DNA from: Rhodoferax ferrireducens T118
GTDB taxonomy: Bacteria > Pseudomonadota > Gammaproteobacteria > Burkholderiales > Burkholderiaceae_C
DNA length: 64,000 bases
Reading direction: 5' to 3'
NCBI RefSeq assembly: GCF_000013605.1
Contig: NC_007908.1
Coordinates: forward strand, 806,001 to 870,000
Below are positions 16,376 through 24,246 of the stretch, one piece after another. Both the position numbers and the translations under genes were made by a program. Position 1 is the stretch's first letter, and the number at the start of each line of letters is the position of its first letter. The notes beneath the pieces were generated by a model. It searched no databases, was not told where the DNA came from, and was given only the letters and a program-made list of their open reading frames with translations.

Positions 16376-17329
16376 ATGCAAAGCACACGAACAGCGCGAA
16401 TTCATCTACCCGTGATCAAGACTGCGGGTCGGCTCGGCTTTGCCTGGACGCTCACGTGGATCGTGATCAGCATCGATGTCCTGTGGCTGCTGCTTGCGGG
16501 GTGGTCGGTGTCTGGGCGCGGCATTGCCGTGCTTACGCTGGCAATCATGGTCTTCCGTGCTCCGCTTGCAATCGGCCGCTATCGCAGTGATCTGCGCATT
16601 CGCGTCACTGCGCGCGCGGCTGTCCTTCTCATTGTGTTCATGGCGTCGGCAGCGACGCTGAGCTACCTGGTCACCAGCACCAACGCCCCTCTGGTTGACG
16701 CGCCGTTGGCAGCGTGGGATCGCGCCCTCGGCTTCGACTGGCTCGCGCTGCATGGCTGGCTTCAGAGCCACCCACCGGCACAAACCACCCTTCACATCGC
16801 TTATCAGAGCGGCCTGATCCAATTGGCATTTGTCATCCTGTTCCTCGGTTTCAGCGCCCGGCCAGCGCAGCTTGACGAATTCATGCGCCTGTTCATCGTC
16901 GCGACGGTGTTGACTATTCTCATGTCGGGTCCGTTTCCTGCGGCGGGGGCGTGGAAACATCATGCGCTAGCCGGCCCGTTCGACCTGTCGTCCCTATCCC
17001 ACTTCGAGCTGTTACGTGACGGCCGCATGCGCGACATCCCGTTGCGCGACATGCAGGGGCTTATTTCGATTCCCTCGTTGCACACAGTAATGGCTGTGCT
17101 ACTCGTGTATGCCATGCGCGGAACAGGCATCCTGCTGTCGGTATTCATCGTCGTCAACGTCGCCATGCTGGTGTCAATTCCGGTCGACGGAGGTCACTAT
17201 CTCGTCGACGTGATTGCCGGTGCCGCGATGGCTTTCGGGTTGATCGCTCTTGAACGTCGGCAAAGCACGCGTCCTCACGCAGTAGCAAACACGACTCTGC
17301 CTACTACCCTGAAGGAGGTCAACCGATGA
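16376..17329 (+). CDS. PAP2 superfamily membrane phosphatase/phosphotransferase
   Basis: A 317-residue protein with about six to eight hydrophobic helices. The catalytic motifs are SIPSLHTVMAV (about residues 235-245, active-site His) and GGHYLVDVIAG (about 277-287, second His and Asp), matching PAP2_3/Aur1-like phosphatidic acid phosphatases and inositol-phosphoryl transferases. An Arg/Lys-rich C1 motif is less clear. It starts a tight operon: its stop overlaps the next start (ATGA) and that gene overlaps the third the same way. A lipid phosphate or phospholipid head group is the likely substrate. Confidence 0.8.
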   Translation: MQSTRTARIHLPVIKTAGRLGFAWTLTWIVISIDVLWLLLAGWSVSGRGIAVLTLAIMVFRAPLAIGRYRSDLRIRVTARAAVLLIVFMASAATLSYLVTSTNAPLVDAPLAAWDRALGFDWLALHGWLQSHPPAQTTLHIAYQSGLIQLAFVILFLGFSARPAQLDEFMRLFIVATVLTILMSGPFPAAGAWKHHALAGPFDLSSLSHFELLRDGRMRDIPLRDMQGLISIPSLHTVMAVLLVYAMRGTGILLSVFIVVNVAMLVSIPVDGGHYLVDVIAGAAMAFGLIALERRQSTRPHAVANTTLPTTLKEVNR

Positions 17330-19605
17330 ATACGACCACGGTCCCGCTGTCCCGCGAGCCGGCAAGCAGCGCATCAGTGCCGAACCGGCAGGTTCGTGTC
17401 CTGTGTGTTCTGTTCTTTTTCTCCGGCTTCCCGGCGCTCATTTATCAACTGGTATGGCAACGCGCCTTATTCCGCATCTTCGGTGTCAACATCGAATCGG
17501 TGACGATCGTCGTCACCGCATTCATGCTCGGCCTGGGCCTGGGCGGCTTGGCCGGCGGCTGGTTGTCGAAACGTCGAGGCATACCGCTACTGTTGTTGCT
17601 CGCGACCATCGAAACATTGACCGGCGTGTTCGGGCTGTTCTCTCTGTCGATATTCGAGCGAGTCGGCGACATCGTCCTCGGTGCGCCATTGCCCCTGACT
17701 GCACTGGTGACCTTGGCTTTGGTCATTGTGCCGACGCTGTTGATGGGCGCCACGCTGCCGCTGCTCGTTGGCCACCTCGTGCGGCGTTCCGGCAACGTCG
17801 GCGCCTCGGTCGGCCAACTCTATTACGTCAACACCCTGGGTGCGGGCGCTGCCTGCCTCGCCTGTGCGGTCCTGTTGTTCCCGCTGCTCGGCATGCAGGG
17901 TTCGGTGCTGGTGGCCGTGGCATTCAACGCGGCTGTCGCGCTGGGGGCCGTCGCTGCGCATACAGCCGATCGGCGCAATATGCCCCACACCCTAACCGAC
18001 TCCAATCCGACCCGATCAACAGCCGCGTCTCGCACCAGCCTCCCATTTGCGGTCGTGCTCGCGATGTCGTGTGTGGGCGGTCTGGTGTCGCTGTCGTACG
18101 AGATCTTCTTTTTCCGCGCAATGTCCTACGCCAGCGGGAGCAGTTCTTTCGCGTTTGCGACGACCCTCGGTGCCTTTCTGGTCGGCCTGGCGTCTGGTGC
18201 CCGGCTCGGCGGCGAAGCTTGCAACGACGTGGACGGTGACGTGCTGTTGCACCGAATGCTGCGCAGCCTGCTCGCGGCCAGTCTGATCGGGTTTGCGTTT
18301 CTACCCGTGCTCGGCCACCTCGCCTGGCTGGACCGCGCGATCCTCGGCGTGGGCCTGTTGTTTGTGTACCTGTTGGCACGTCAATGGGGCCTGGTACTGC
18401 CCTGCCTTGCCCACCTCGGCGTGGCCGCTGACGCGCAGGCCGGCATGAGAACAGGGTTGCTTTACCTTGCGAACATTCTCGGCGCCGCGACGGGTTCGGT
18501 GCTGACCGGTTTTATCTTGATGGACCACCTGAGCCTGGTCCAGGTGGGCCAACTGCTGGTCGCCGCAGCATTCGGATGCGCGCTGATTCTTGGCCTGGCG
18601 ATCACGGCGTCTCGGGGTATCAAATTCAGACGTTCGAGCGCCATCGCAGTGGTCGCAGGCTTGGCCGTTCTGGCGCTGCCCGCAGCCAGCGAAAAAGTCC
18701 TGGAATCGCTTCAGTGGAAGGGCGCACCCGAGAGCAAGACGCCATTCGCGGCGGTTGTTGAGAACCGCAGCGGAATCGTCACCGTTGATCGCACGGGCAC
18801 AGTCTTCGGCAACGGCGCCTACGACGGGCACTTCAACGTCGAACTGACCTACGACGTAAACGGCATCGTACGCCCGTACGCGCTCAGCCTGTTTCATGCC
18901 GCCCCGCGCGATGTGCTGATGATCGGCCTGGCTTCAGGCTCTTGGGCGCAGGTATTGACCAACAACCCCGAGGTGGATTCGCTCACGATTGTCGAGATCA
19001 ATCCTGGCTATGTCGGCCTGATCGCCGCCAACCCGAGTGTCAGGTCAGTGCTCACCCATCCTAAAGTCACGCTGGTGACGGACGACGGCCGCCGCTGGCT
19101 GCGAATGAATGCGCATCGGCACTTTGATGCGATTGTGGCCAACACAACCTATCACTTCCGTTCCAATGCGACGAACCTGCTGTCCGTCGACTTCCTCACA
19201 TTGGTCAAGGCGCATCTGAACCCGGGTGGCATCCTGTTCTACAACACGACGGACTCAAGTCGCGTTCAGCGCACAGGCTGTACAAGCTTCGCGCACGGAG
19301 CACGTTTCACGAACCACCTGGTCCTGTCAATGACACCTATCGACTGGAACTTTGCGCGCTGGCGCCGCACGCTGGAGGCCTACCGCATTGATGGTCGACC
19401 GATGCTCAACCCGGCGCGCGCCGAGCACGCGCAAGGTCTGGCGCGACTAATGGCACTGGAGAGCCAGACGCACCCCGATGGCGCGCACGCAGCCGGCGAA
19501 TGGATCGAACACTGCGCGCAGGTTTTGGCGCGCACGGCTGGCCAGGACCTCGTCACCGACGACAACATGGGTACCGAATGGCGCCACGTCTGGGAGAAAC
19601 AATGA
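17326..19605 (+). CDS. Membrane-fused spermidine synthase-like protein
   Basis: A 759-residue protein with two halves. Residues 20-480 hold about 12 hydrophobic helices with LFFFSGFPALIYQLVWQRAL, GLGLGGLAGG and VPTLLMGATLPLL, the pattern of fused MFS/spermidine synthase proteins. Residues 480-720 form a soluble Rossmann domain with VLMIGLASGSWAQVL, IVEINPGYVGLI and VTDDGRRWLR, matching the polyamine-synthase/methyltransferase fold. The canonical spermidine synthase GGGDGG motif is replaced by GLASGS, so true polyamine synthase activity is doubtful. It overlaps both neighbours by four bases. Confidence 0.8.
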   Translation: MNTTTVPLSREPASSASVPNRQVRVLCVLFFFSGFPALIYQLVWQRALFRIFGVNIESVTIVVTAFMLGLGLGGLAGGWLSKRRGIPLLLLLATIETLTGVFGLFSLSIFERVGDIVLGAPLPLTALVTLALVIVPTLLMGATLPLLVGHLVRRSGNVGASVGQLYYVNTLGAGAACLACAVLLFPLLGMQGSVLVAVAFNAAVALGAVAAHTADRRNMPHTLTDSNPTRSTAASRTSLPFAVVLAMSCVGGLVSLSYEIFFFRAMSYASGSSSFAFATTLGAFLVGLASGARLGGEACNDVDGDVLLHRMLRSLLAASLIGFAFLPVLGHLAWLDRAILGVGLLFVYLLARQWGLVLPCLAHLGVAADAQAGMRTGLLYLANILGAATGSVLTGFILMDHLSLVQVGQLLVAAAFGCALILGLAITASRGIKFRRSSAIAVVAGLAVLALPAASEKVLESLQWKGAPESKTPFAAVVENRSGIVTVDRTGTVFGNGAYDGHFNVELTYDVNGIVRPYALSLFHAAPRDVLMIGLASGSWAQVLTNNPEVDSLTIVEINPGYVGLIAANPSVRSVLTHPKVTLVTDDGRRWLRMNAHRHFDAIVANTTYHFRSNATNLLSVDFLTLVKAHLNPGGILFYNTTDSSRVQRTGCTSFAHGARFTNHLVLSMTPIDWNFARWRRTLEAYRIDGRPMLNPARAEHAQGLARLMALESQTHPDGAHAAGEWIEHCAQVLARTAGQDLVTDDNMGTEWRHVWEKQ

Positions 19606-20267
19606 ACACACCATCGAATGAACCCGTTCGCGCGAACATTGTTCCACCCTTGGTCGAGGGCAGGCTGACTGAATGGCTGCTGCGCACCTTTGCGCTGCTC
19701 GTCATGGCATTCATCGTCACCCGCTGGGGTTACGCATGGTGGATTAATCCATCGCGCTGGACTGCGCTGCTGCTGCTGGTCTCCGAAGGCTATACGCTCA
19801 TGCTGGTGCTGCTGGCACGACGCGCCACGCATCGTGACCTGTCGGTTATGGCCATGGTGGCGACCATTTATGCGGTGTGCTATGTCGTGCTGCTGGCCCC
19901 GCAAGGAACCGCACACCTCGCGCCGGAGTGGGTAGGCGCCGCGCTGTTACTGGCTAGCATGGCATGGCAGTTCACGGCCAAAATCGTTTTGGGCCGCTCG
20001 TTCGGTCTACTGCCGGCCCAACGCGGCCTCGTGATGGTGGGGCCGTACCGCATCGTGCGCCATCCCATTTACTTTGGCTACCTGATCGGCCACATCGGCT
20101 TTCTGCTTGCCAACTTCTCGTGGCGAAATGCTGCGGTGCTGGCCTTGTTGTACGTCGCTCAGGTGGTTCGCATCCAGCGCGAGGAGGCCATGCTGGCATC
20201 CAGTGACGCCAACTACCGGCGCTACCAGCAACGGGTGCGCTGGCGCCTGCTGCCCCTCGTGTATTAG
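19602..20267 (+). CDS. ICMT/PEMT-like membrane methyltransferase
   Basis: A 221-residue membrane protein. The C-terminal part holds the family signature VGPYRIVRHPIYFGYLIG and later IQREEAMLA and NYRRYQQRVRWRLLP, as in isoprenylcysteine carboxyl methyltransferase and phospholipid methyltransferase families (SAM-dependent, in-membrane). The ATG at 19602 lies within the stop of the previous gene (ATGA). It completes a three-gene operon with the PAP2 and spermidine synthase-like proteins, suggesting modification of a lipid or lipid-anchored substrate; the substrate is unknown. Confidence 0.8.
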   Translation: MNTPSNEPVRANIVPPLVEGRLTEWLLRTFALLVMAFIVTRWGYAWWINPSRWTALLLLVSEGYTLMLVLLARRATHRDLSVMAMVATIYAVCYVVLLAPQGTAHLAPEWVGAALLLASMAWQFTAKIVLGRSFGLLPAQRGLVMVGPYRIVRHPIYFGYLIGHIGFLLANFSWRNAAVLALLYVAQVVRIQREEAMLASSDANYRRYQQRVRWRLLPLVY

Positions 20268-20359
20268 GCGACTGCGCGGTGGCATCTAGGAGCAAACTCC
20301 CAGCATCCGGTGCTCACTCCTCCCATGCCAAACACGCCAGATTTACCTAGCATGCCTGT

Positions 20360-20866
20360 ATGTCGCCACCACCCGTCCTCAGCACCGTATTCGCAAGCGT
20401 CATCGCGCCCATTGGTGTGCTCGTAGTAGATGACCAGTTGGCGGTGCGCGAGGGGCTGGCACGGCTGATTGCATGCGCGCCGATGGCGCTGCGCTACGTG
20501 AGCACTGCAGCCACCGGTGCCGAGGCCTTGAGCGCAGCCGCCAGGCTGCACCCTGACGTGGTCGTGCTGGACGTTGACTTGGCGGGCGAAGACGGACTGG
20601 CGCTTATCCCGCAGCTAGCACTGACTGCTGGCGTGCTGGTGCTTACCAGCCATGGCGATCCGCTCACCCGAGCCCGGGCCACGCGACTGGGCGCACGCGC
20701 CTTCATCGAGAAACACCAGCCGGCCGCCGACTTGCTTGGCTCAATCGCAGCTATCTGCCGCCTGCCAGCGCGCGGCGAGGGGGAGGAAGCTCCCAGCCGG
20801 CCCGGGACAAGCTCCCCCCTGCCGATGACGCCATTCTCCGATGTGCAAGCGCCGCGTCCTTACTAA
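20360..20866 (+). CDS. Single-domain response regulator preceding the tad locus
   Basis: A 168-residue protein made of one receiver domain: GVLVVDDQLAVREGLARLI (acidic pair), VVVLDVDLAGEDG (phospho-acceptor Asp), VLVLTSHGD (Thr) and RAFIEKHQP (Lys). The last 40 residues are Pro/Ser-rich with no DNA-binding domain. It ends 10 bp before the first Flp pilin gene, so it probably belongs to the tad region and may control pilus output through protein contacts, possibly with CpaE, whose N-terminal part is receiver-like in this family. Confidence 0.8.
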   Translation: MSPPPVLSTVFASVIAPIGVLVVDDQLAVREGLARLIACAPMALRYVSTAATGAEALSAAARLHPDVVVLDVDLAGEDGLALIPQLALTAGVLVLTSHGDPLTRARATRLGARAFIEKHQPAADLLGSIAAICRLPARGEGEEAPSRPGTSSPLPMTPFSDVQAPRPY

Positions 20867-20876
20867 AGTCAAGGCC

Positions 20877-21059
20877 ATGAACACCAGCACGCAAAGTTTC
20901 GCCGAATGGCTTATCGATGAGTCGGGTGTCACGGCCATGGAATATGGCCTGCTGGCGGCGTTGATCGCGGTGACGATCATCGGCGCGATCAGTGCAACTG
21001 GTACATCACTCACAACAATTTACGACTACTGGAGCGAGACCGTGATCGCCGCGCTCTAG
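20877..21059 (+). CDS. Flp family type IVc pilin (first copy)
   Basis: A 60-residue prepilin: a short hydrophilic leader ending in DESG, then VTAMEYGLLAALIAVTIIGA, the Flp pattern of Gly cleavage site, Glu-Tyr at positions +5/+6 and a hydrophobic helix. The mature pilin would be about 43 residues. The prepilin peptidase encoded downstream should cut after the Gly. A second pilin gene lies 123 bp further on. The start at 20877 gives the normal leader length and has AAGTCAAGG just upstream. Confidence 0.9.
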   Translation: MNTSTQSFAEWLIDESGVTAMEYGLLAALIAVTIIGAISATGTSLTTIYDYWSETVIAAL

Positions 21060-21182
21060 ACAGGAAAAACGCGAATCGCTGGTCGGCGTTACAGCAACAG
21101 GCCAGCAGGGTATTGATCCGGCCCTTTCGGATCGCAGGCAGGCGCTGCAGAGCGTCGTTTTTCTCACCGCAAGGAGTTGATC

Positions 21183-21359
21183 ATGCAAATCGTTCATTTC
21201 ATCCAAAAGTTTGTCCGCGAAGAAGAAGGCGTCACCGCGATCGAATACGGTCTCATCGCCGCGCTTATCGCCGTCGTCATCATTGCGAGCGTCACGATAG
21301 TAGGGACCCAACTCGCGGTGGTATTCGGCAAAGTTTCGGATGCCCTGATTGGGTCCTAA
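21183..21359 (+). CDS. Flp family type IVc pilin (second copy)
   Basis: A 58-residue prepilin with leader MQIVHFIQKFVREEEG, then VTAIEYGLIAALIAVVIIAS. It has the Gly/xxxxEY cleavage motif of Flp pilins. AAGGAG sits six bases before the ATG at 21183, a near-ideal ribosome-binding site and stronger than that of the first copy, so this is likely the major pilin. The two mature sequences are close but not identical. Confidence 0.92.
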   Translation: MQIVHFIQKFVREEEGVTAIEYGLIAALIAVVIIASVTIVGTQLAVVFGKVSDALIGS

Positions 21360-21436
21360 CGCCGCTCAGCCAAGGCGGAGCCCTCGGGTCTACGCCTTGG
21401 TTGACCATCGGATTTTTATGCCCATCGATTGCCATC

Positions 21437-21979
21437 ATGATCCACACGCTGCTCGCCGTAATGTTGCTCACTGTTGTCATTGCTGACCTGCGGTCGCGCC
21501 GCATCCCTAATACGCTGGTGCTCACGGGCCTTGTCCTCGCGTTCATCGCCCATACCATCGCACTGGCCTCGGGCTCTGTGCCTCTCGCTGGCTCCACTTG
21601 GTGGGCACCCTTGGCCGGGCTGCTGACCGGCCTGCTGCCGCTAATGCCGCTGTATTTCCTGCACGCAACAGGTGCAGGCGATGTCAAGTTGATGGGCATG
21701 GTGGGCGCCTTCGTCGGTGCTCCGACGGTGCTCTCAGCCGTCCTCTACACCCTTGTCGCCGGCGGCCTGCTGTCGCTGGTCTTTATGCTCGGCCGCGGCG
21801 TGGCGGCGCAGACGCTGGCCAACGTGCGTTTTCTGCTGACCGACTGGGCGCTGCGCGCCAGCAGCGGCCAGGGTGCGCGCCTCGCGCCACTGCAAACCAC
21901 AGCCGCTCGTCTGCCCTATGCCGTGGCCATCGCGCTGGGCACTGGCGCCGCCTTGCTCTGGCCCCTCGCCACACCCTGA
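21437..21979 (+). CDS. cpaA: Prepilin peptidase CpaA/TadV (A24 family)
   Basis: A 180-residue membrane aspartyl peptidase that cleaves Flp prepilin leaders. The two active-site aspartates are visible: VVIADLRSRRIPN near residue 17 and ATGAGDVKLMGMVGA near residue 78 (the GxGD motif). Length and helix pattern fit CpaA/TadV rather than the larger PilD. The ATG at 21437 puts the first helix at the N-terminus; the frame stays open upstream but overlaps the second pilin gene. Confidence 0.88.
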   Translation: MIHTLLAVMLLTVVIADLRSRRIPNTLVLTGLVLAFIAHTIALASGSVPLAGSTWWAPLAGLLTGLLPLMPLYFLHATGAGDVKLMGMVGAFVGAPTVLSAVLYTLVAGGLLSLVFMLGRGVAAQTLANVRFLLTDWALRASSGQGARLAPLQTTAARLPYAVAIALGTGAALLWPLATP

Positions 21980-21992
21980 ACGGCACCGCACC

Positions 21993-23351
21993 ATGAACCT
22001 GCTGCAATTTCCCGCCACACAGCCTCGCTCCCTGCAGGACATCCGTGCCACGCTGCCGCACGCGCCGCAGACGCTGGAGGAAACCGGCCTGTCCACCACC
22101 TTCCTGGTCGAGCTGGTCGCCAAGACCATGTTCCAGCTCGGCCTGACCCGGCTCACTGAACTCAGCGCCCAGTTGTGCCTGGCCGGCACCGTGGTCGAAG
22201 CAGTGTGCCTCTTCATGCGCCGTGAATCGCTGCTGGAAGTCACGCGCCGCGGCCAGCACGAGGCTGATGTTGAATTCGATCTCACGCAGGCTGGCCGGGC
22301 GCGCGCCGCCGAGTGGCTCACCCGCAGTTCCTACGTCGGCGCAGCGCCGGTGCCGCTGGAGGTTTACACCGAGCGGGTGCGCGCCCAGTCGGTCACCAAC
22401 CAGGCAATCACGGCAAACCAGGTGCACGCGGCATTTGCCGACCTGGTGGTCCCCGAGCGCCTGATTGACCTGCTGGGCACCGCCGTCAATTCGGGGCGAC
22501 CGATTCTGTTGTATGGCCCGGCGGGCTCGGGCAAGACCTACCTGGCCGAGCGCCTGCAGCGCCTGATCACCGGCGCCGTGGCGATCCCCTACGCAATCAG
22601 CGTGCATGGCGAGGTCATCCGGGTCTTTGATGCGCAGTGCCATCGCCCGCTGGTGGTGGACGGCGCGCCGCGCGCGGCACTGGATAACCGGGCCCGCCCC
22701 GACGCACGCTGGGTTTTGTGCGAGCGGCCCTGCATCGTGTCGGGTGGCGAGCTCACGCTCGAAATGCTCGACCTCAGCTTCGACGGCCGTGCCGGCTACT
22801 ACGAGGCGCCGCCGCACTTCAAGGCCAATAACGGCTTGTTCATCGTGGACGACCTCGGCCGCCAGGTGATCTCGCCGCGCCAGCTGATGAACCGCTGGGT
22901 GGTGCCGATGGAGCGCCGCCACGATCACCTGATGTTGCGCAATGGCGGCAAGTTCACGATTCCGTTTGACATGGTGTTGGTGTTCTCGTCAAACCTGCGC
23001 CCGGCGCAGCTGGAAGACGCGGCGTTCCTGCGCCGGCTGGGCCACAAGATCGCGATCACCGCCGTGTCACAAGCTGACTACGCACTGATTTTTGAGCGCG
23101 CCTGTGCGGCCGAGGGCATCGCCCACGACCCGGCAGCATTTCGGGCGCTGGTGGACGGCTATCACCAGCCGCAGGGTCGCCCGCTGCTGGCGTGTTACCC
23201 GCGCGACCTGCTGCACCTGATCGCCAGCCGCGCCCGCTATCTGGAGGTGCCGGCCGAGCTTTCCGTCGAGCTGCTCGACTGGGCCTGGCAAGCATATTTT
23301 GGCAACGAGGCGCTGATTGAAGCGGCGTCTGAACCTGGGAGTCCGTCATGA
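21993..23351 (+). CDS. AAA-family ATPase in the tad locus
   Basis: A 452-residue protein. An N-terminal region of about 150 residues without a recognised domain is followed by an AAA module: Walker A LLYGPAGSGKTYLAE (about residues 173-187), Walker B LFIVDDLGR (about 283) and a sensor-like VLVFSSNLRP. It lies between cpaA and cpaB and overlaps cpaB by four bases (ATGA), so it is co-translated with the pilus genes. It is distinct from CpaE/TadZ and CpaF/TadA, both of which are also present. It is not one of the textbook Tad components; a regulatory or remodelling role is inferred. Confidence 0.75.
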   Translation: MNLLQFPATQPRSLQDIRATLPHAPQTLEETGLSTTFLVELVAKTMFQLGLTRLTELSAQLCLAGTVVEAVCLFMRRESLLEVTRRGQHEADVEFDLTQAGRARAAEWLTRSSYVGAAPVPLEVYTERVRAQSVTNQAITANQVHAAFADLVVPERLIDLLGTAVNSGRPILLYGPAGSGKTYLAERLQRLITGAVAIPYAISVHGEVIRVFDAQCHRPLVVDGAPRAALDNRARPDARWVLCERPCIVSGGELTLEMLDLSFDGRAGYYEAPPHFKANNGLFIVDDLGRQVISPRQLMNRWVVPMERRHDHLMLRNGGKFTIPFDMVLVFSSNLRPAQLEDAAFLRRLGHKIAITAVSQADYALIFERACAAEGIAHDPAAFRALVDGYHQPQGRPLLACYPRDLLHLIASRARYLEVPAELSVELLDWAWQAYFGNEALIEAASEPGSPS

Positions 23352-24208
23352 GATCACGTGGCATATTAATGCTGTTTATTGCGGTCATTGCGGGCTTGGC
23401 CGCGGTATTTCTGGCGACGCGCTGGATGCAGGGCCAGGGCGGCGAGGGCGGGCGCATCGCGGTGGCGAACACCGACATCGAGCTCGGCGGGCGCATCTCG
23501 CCCGAGATGATTCGCATGGCCGACTGGCCCCTGGGTAGCACGCCCACCGGTGCCTACAAGGAGGCTGCCAAGCTCGAAGGCCGGGTTGTCCTGGTGTCGA
23601 TGCAGCGCGGGGAGCCGCTCATTGAAGCGCGGCTGGCGCCAATCGGCACCAAGGGCGGCTTGTCTGCCGTCGTGCCACAAGGCAAGCGCGCCATGACTGT
23701 GCGCGTGAACGATGTGGTTGGCGTGGCCGGCTTCGCGCTGCCGGGCACGTTCGTTGATGTGATGGTCAACACCCAGGATGAAGGCGGCCAGCGCAACGAC
23801 CGCGATCGCTCGGTCTCAAAAATTGTGCTCGAACGCATCCTGGTGCTCGCCGTGGCCCAGGAGGCCGACCGCGACTCCACCAAGCCCAGGGTGGTGAATG
23901 CGGTGACGCTGGAAGTCACCCCCAGGGACGCAGAGATGCTCGATCTGGCGCGCAGCGTGGGCACCTTGTCGCTGGTGCTGCGCAACCAAACCGATCCGAA
24001 GGGGGTCGCTGCCACGGGCGGCGCCACAAAGGCCGAATTGCTCGGCCTGGCCAAATCTGAACCCGCCAAACCAGCCGTTACGCCATTGGCCCCGGCACGC
24101 CATGTCGTGCGTCGCGTCGTCGCCCCAGCTGTGGCGGCTGCGCCGGCGCCATCCAAAAATTGCGTTGAGATCATTCGTGGCCTGAGCAAGGTGACCGAGT
24201 GTTTCTGA
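23348..24208 (+). CDS. cpaB: Flp pilus assembly protein CpaB/RcpC
   Basis: A 286-residue inner-membrane-anchored periplasmic protein: one N-terminal helix (about residues 5-25), then an SAF-like domain (IAVANTDIELGGRISPEMI) and the RcpC/CpaB domain containing GKRAMTVRVNDVVGVAGF and PGTFVDVMV. CpaB is thought to support the secretin and pilus passage through the periplasm. The C-terminal 50 residues are Ala/Pro-rich and end with a Cys pair region (NCVEII ... VTECF). Confidence 0.9.
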   Translation: MRSRGILMLFIAVIAGLAAVFLATRWMQGQGGEGGRIAVANTDIELGGRISPEMIRMADWPLGSTPTGAYKEAAKLEGRVVLVSMQRGEPLIEARLAPIGTKGGLSAVVPQGKRAMTVRVNDVVGVAGFALPGTFVDVMVNTQDEGGQRNDRDRSVSKIVLERILVLAVAQEADRDSTKPRVVNAVTLEVTPRDAEMLDLARSVGTLSLVLRNQTDPKGVAATGGATKAELLGLAKSEPAKPAVTPLAPARHVVRRVVAPAVAAAPAPSKNCVEIIRGLSKVTECF

Positions 24209-24246
24209 ATCATCACCCACAACAACACCAAACCGGGAGAATGCTG

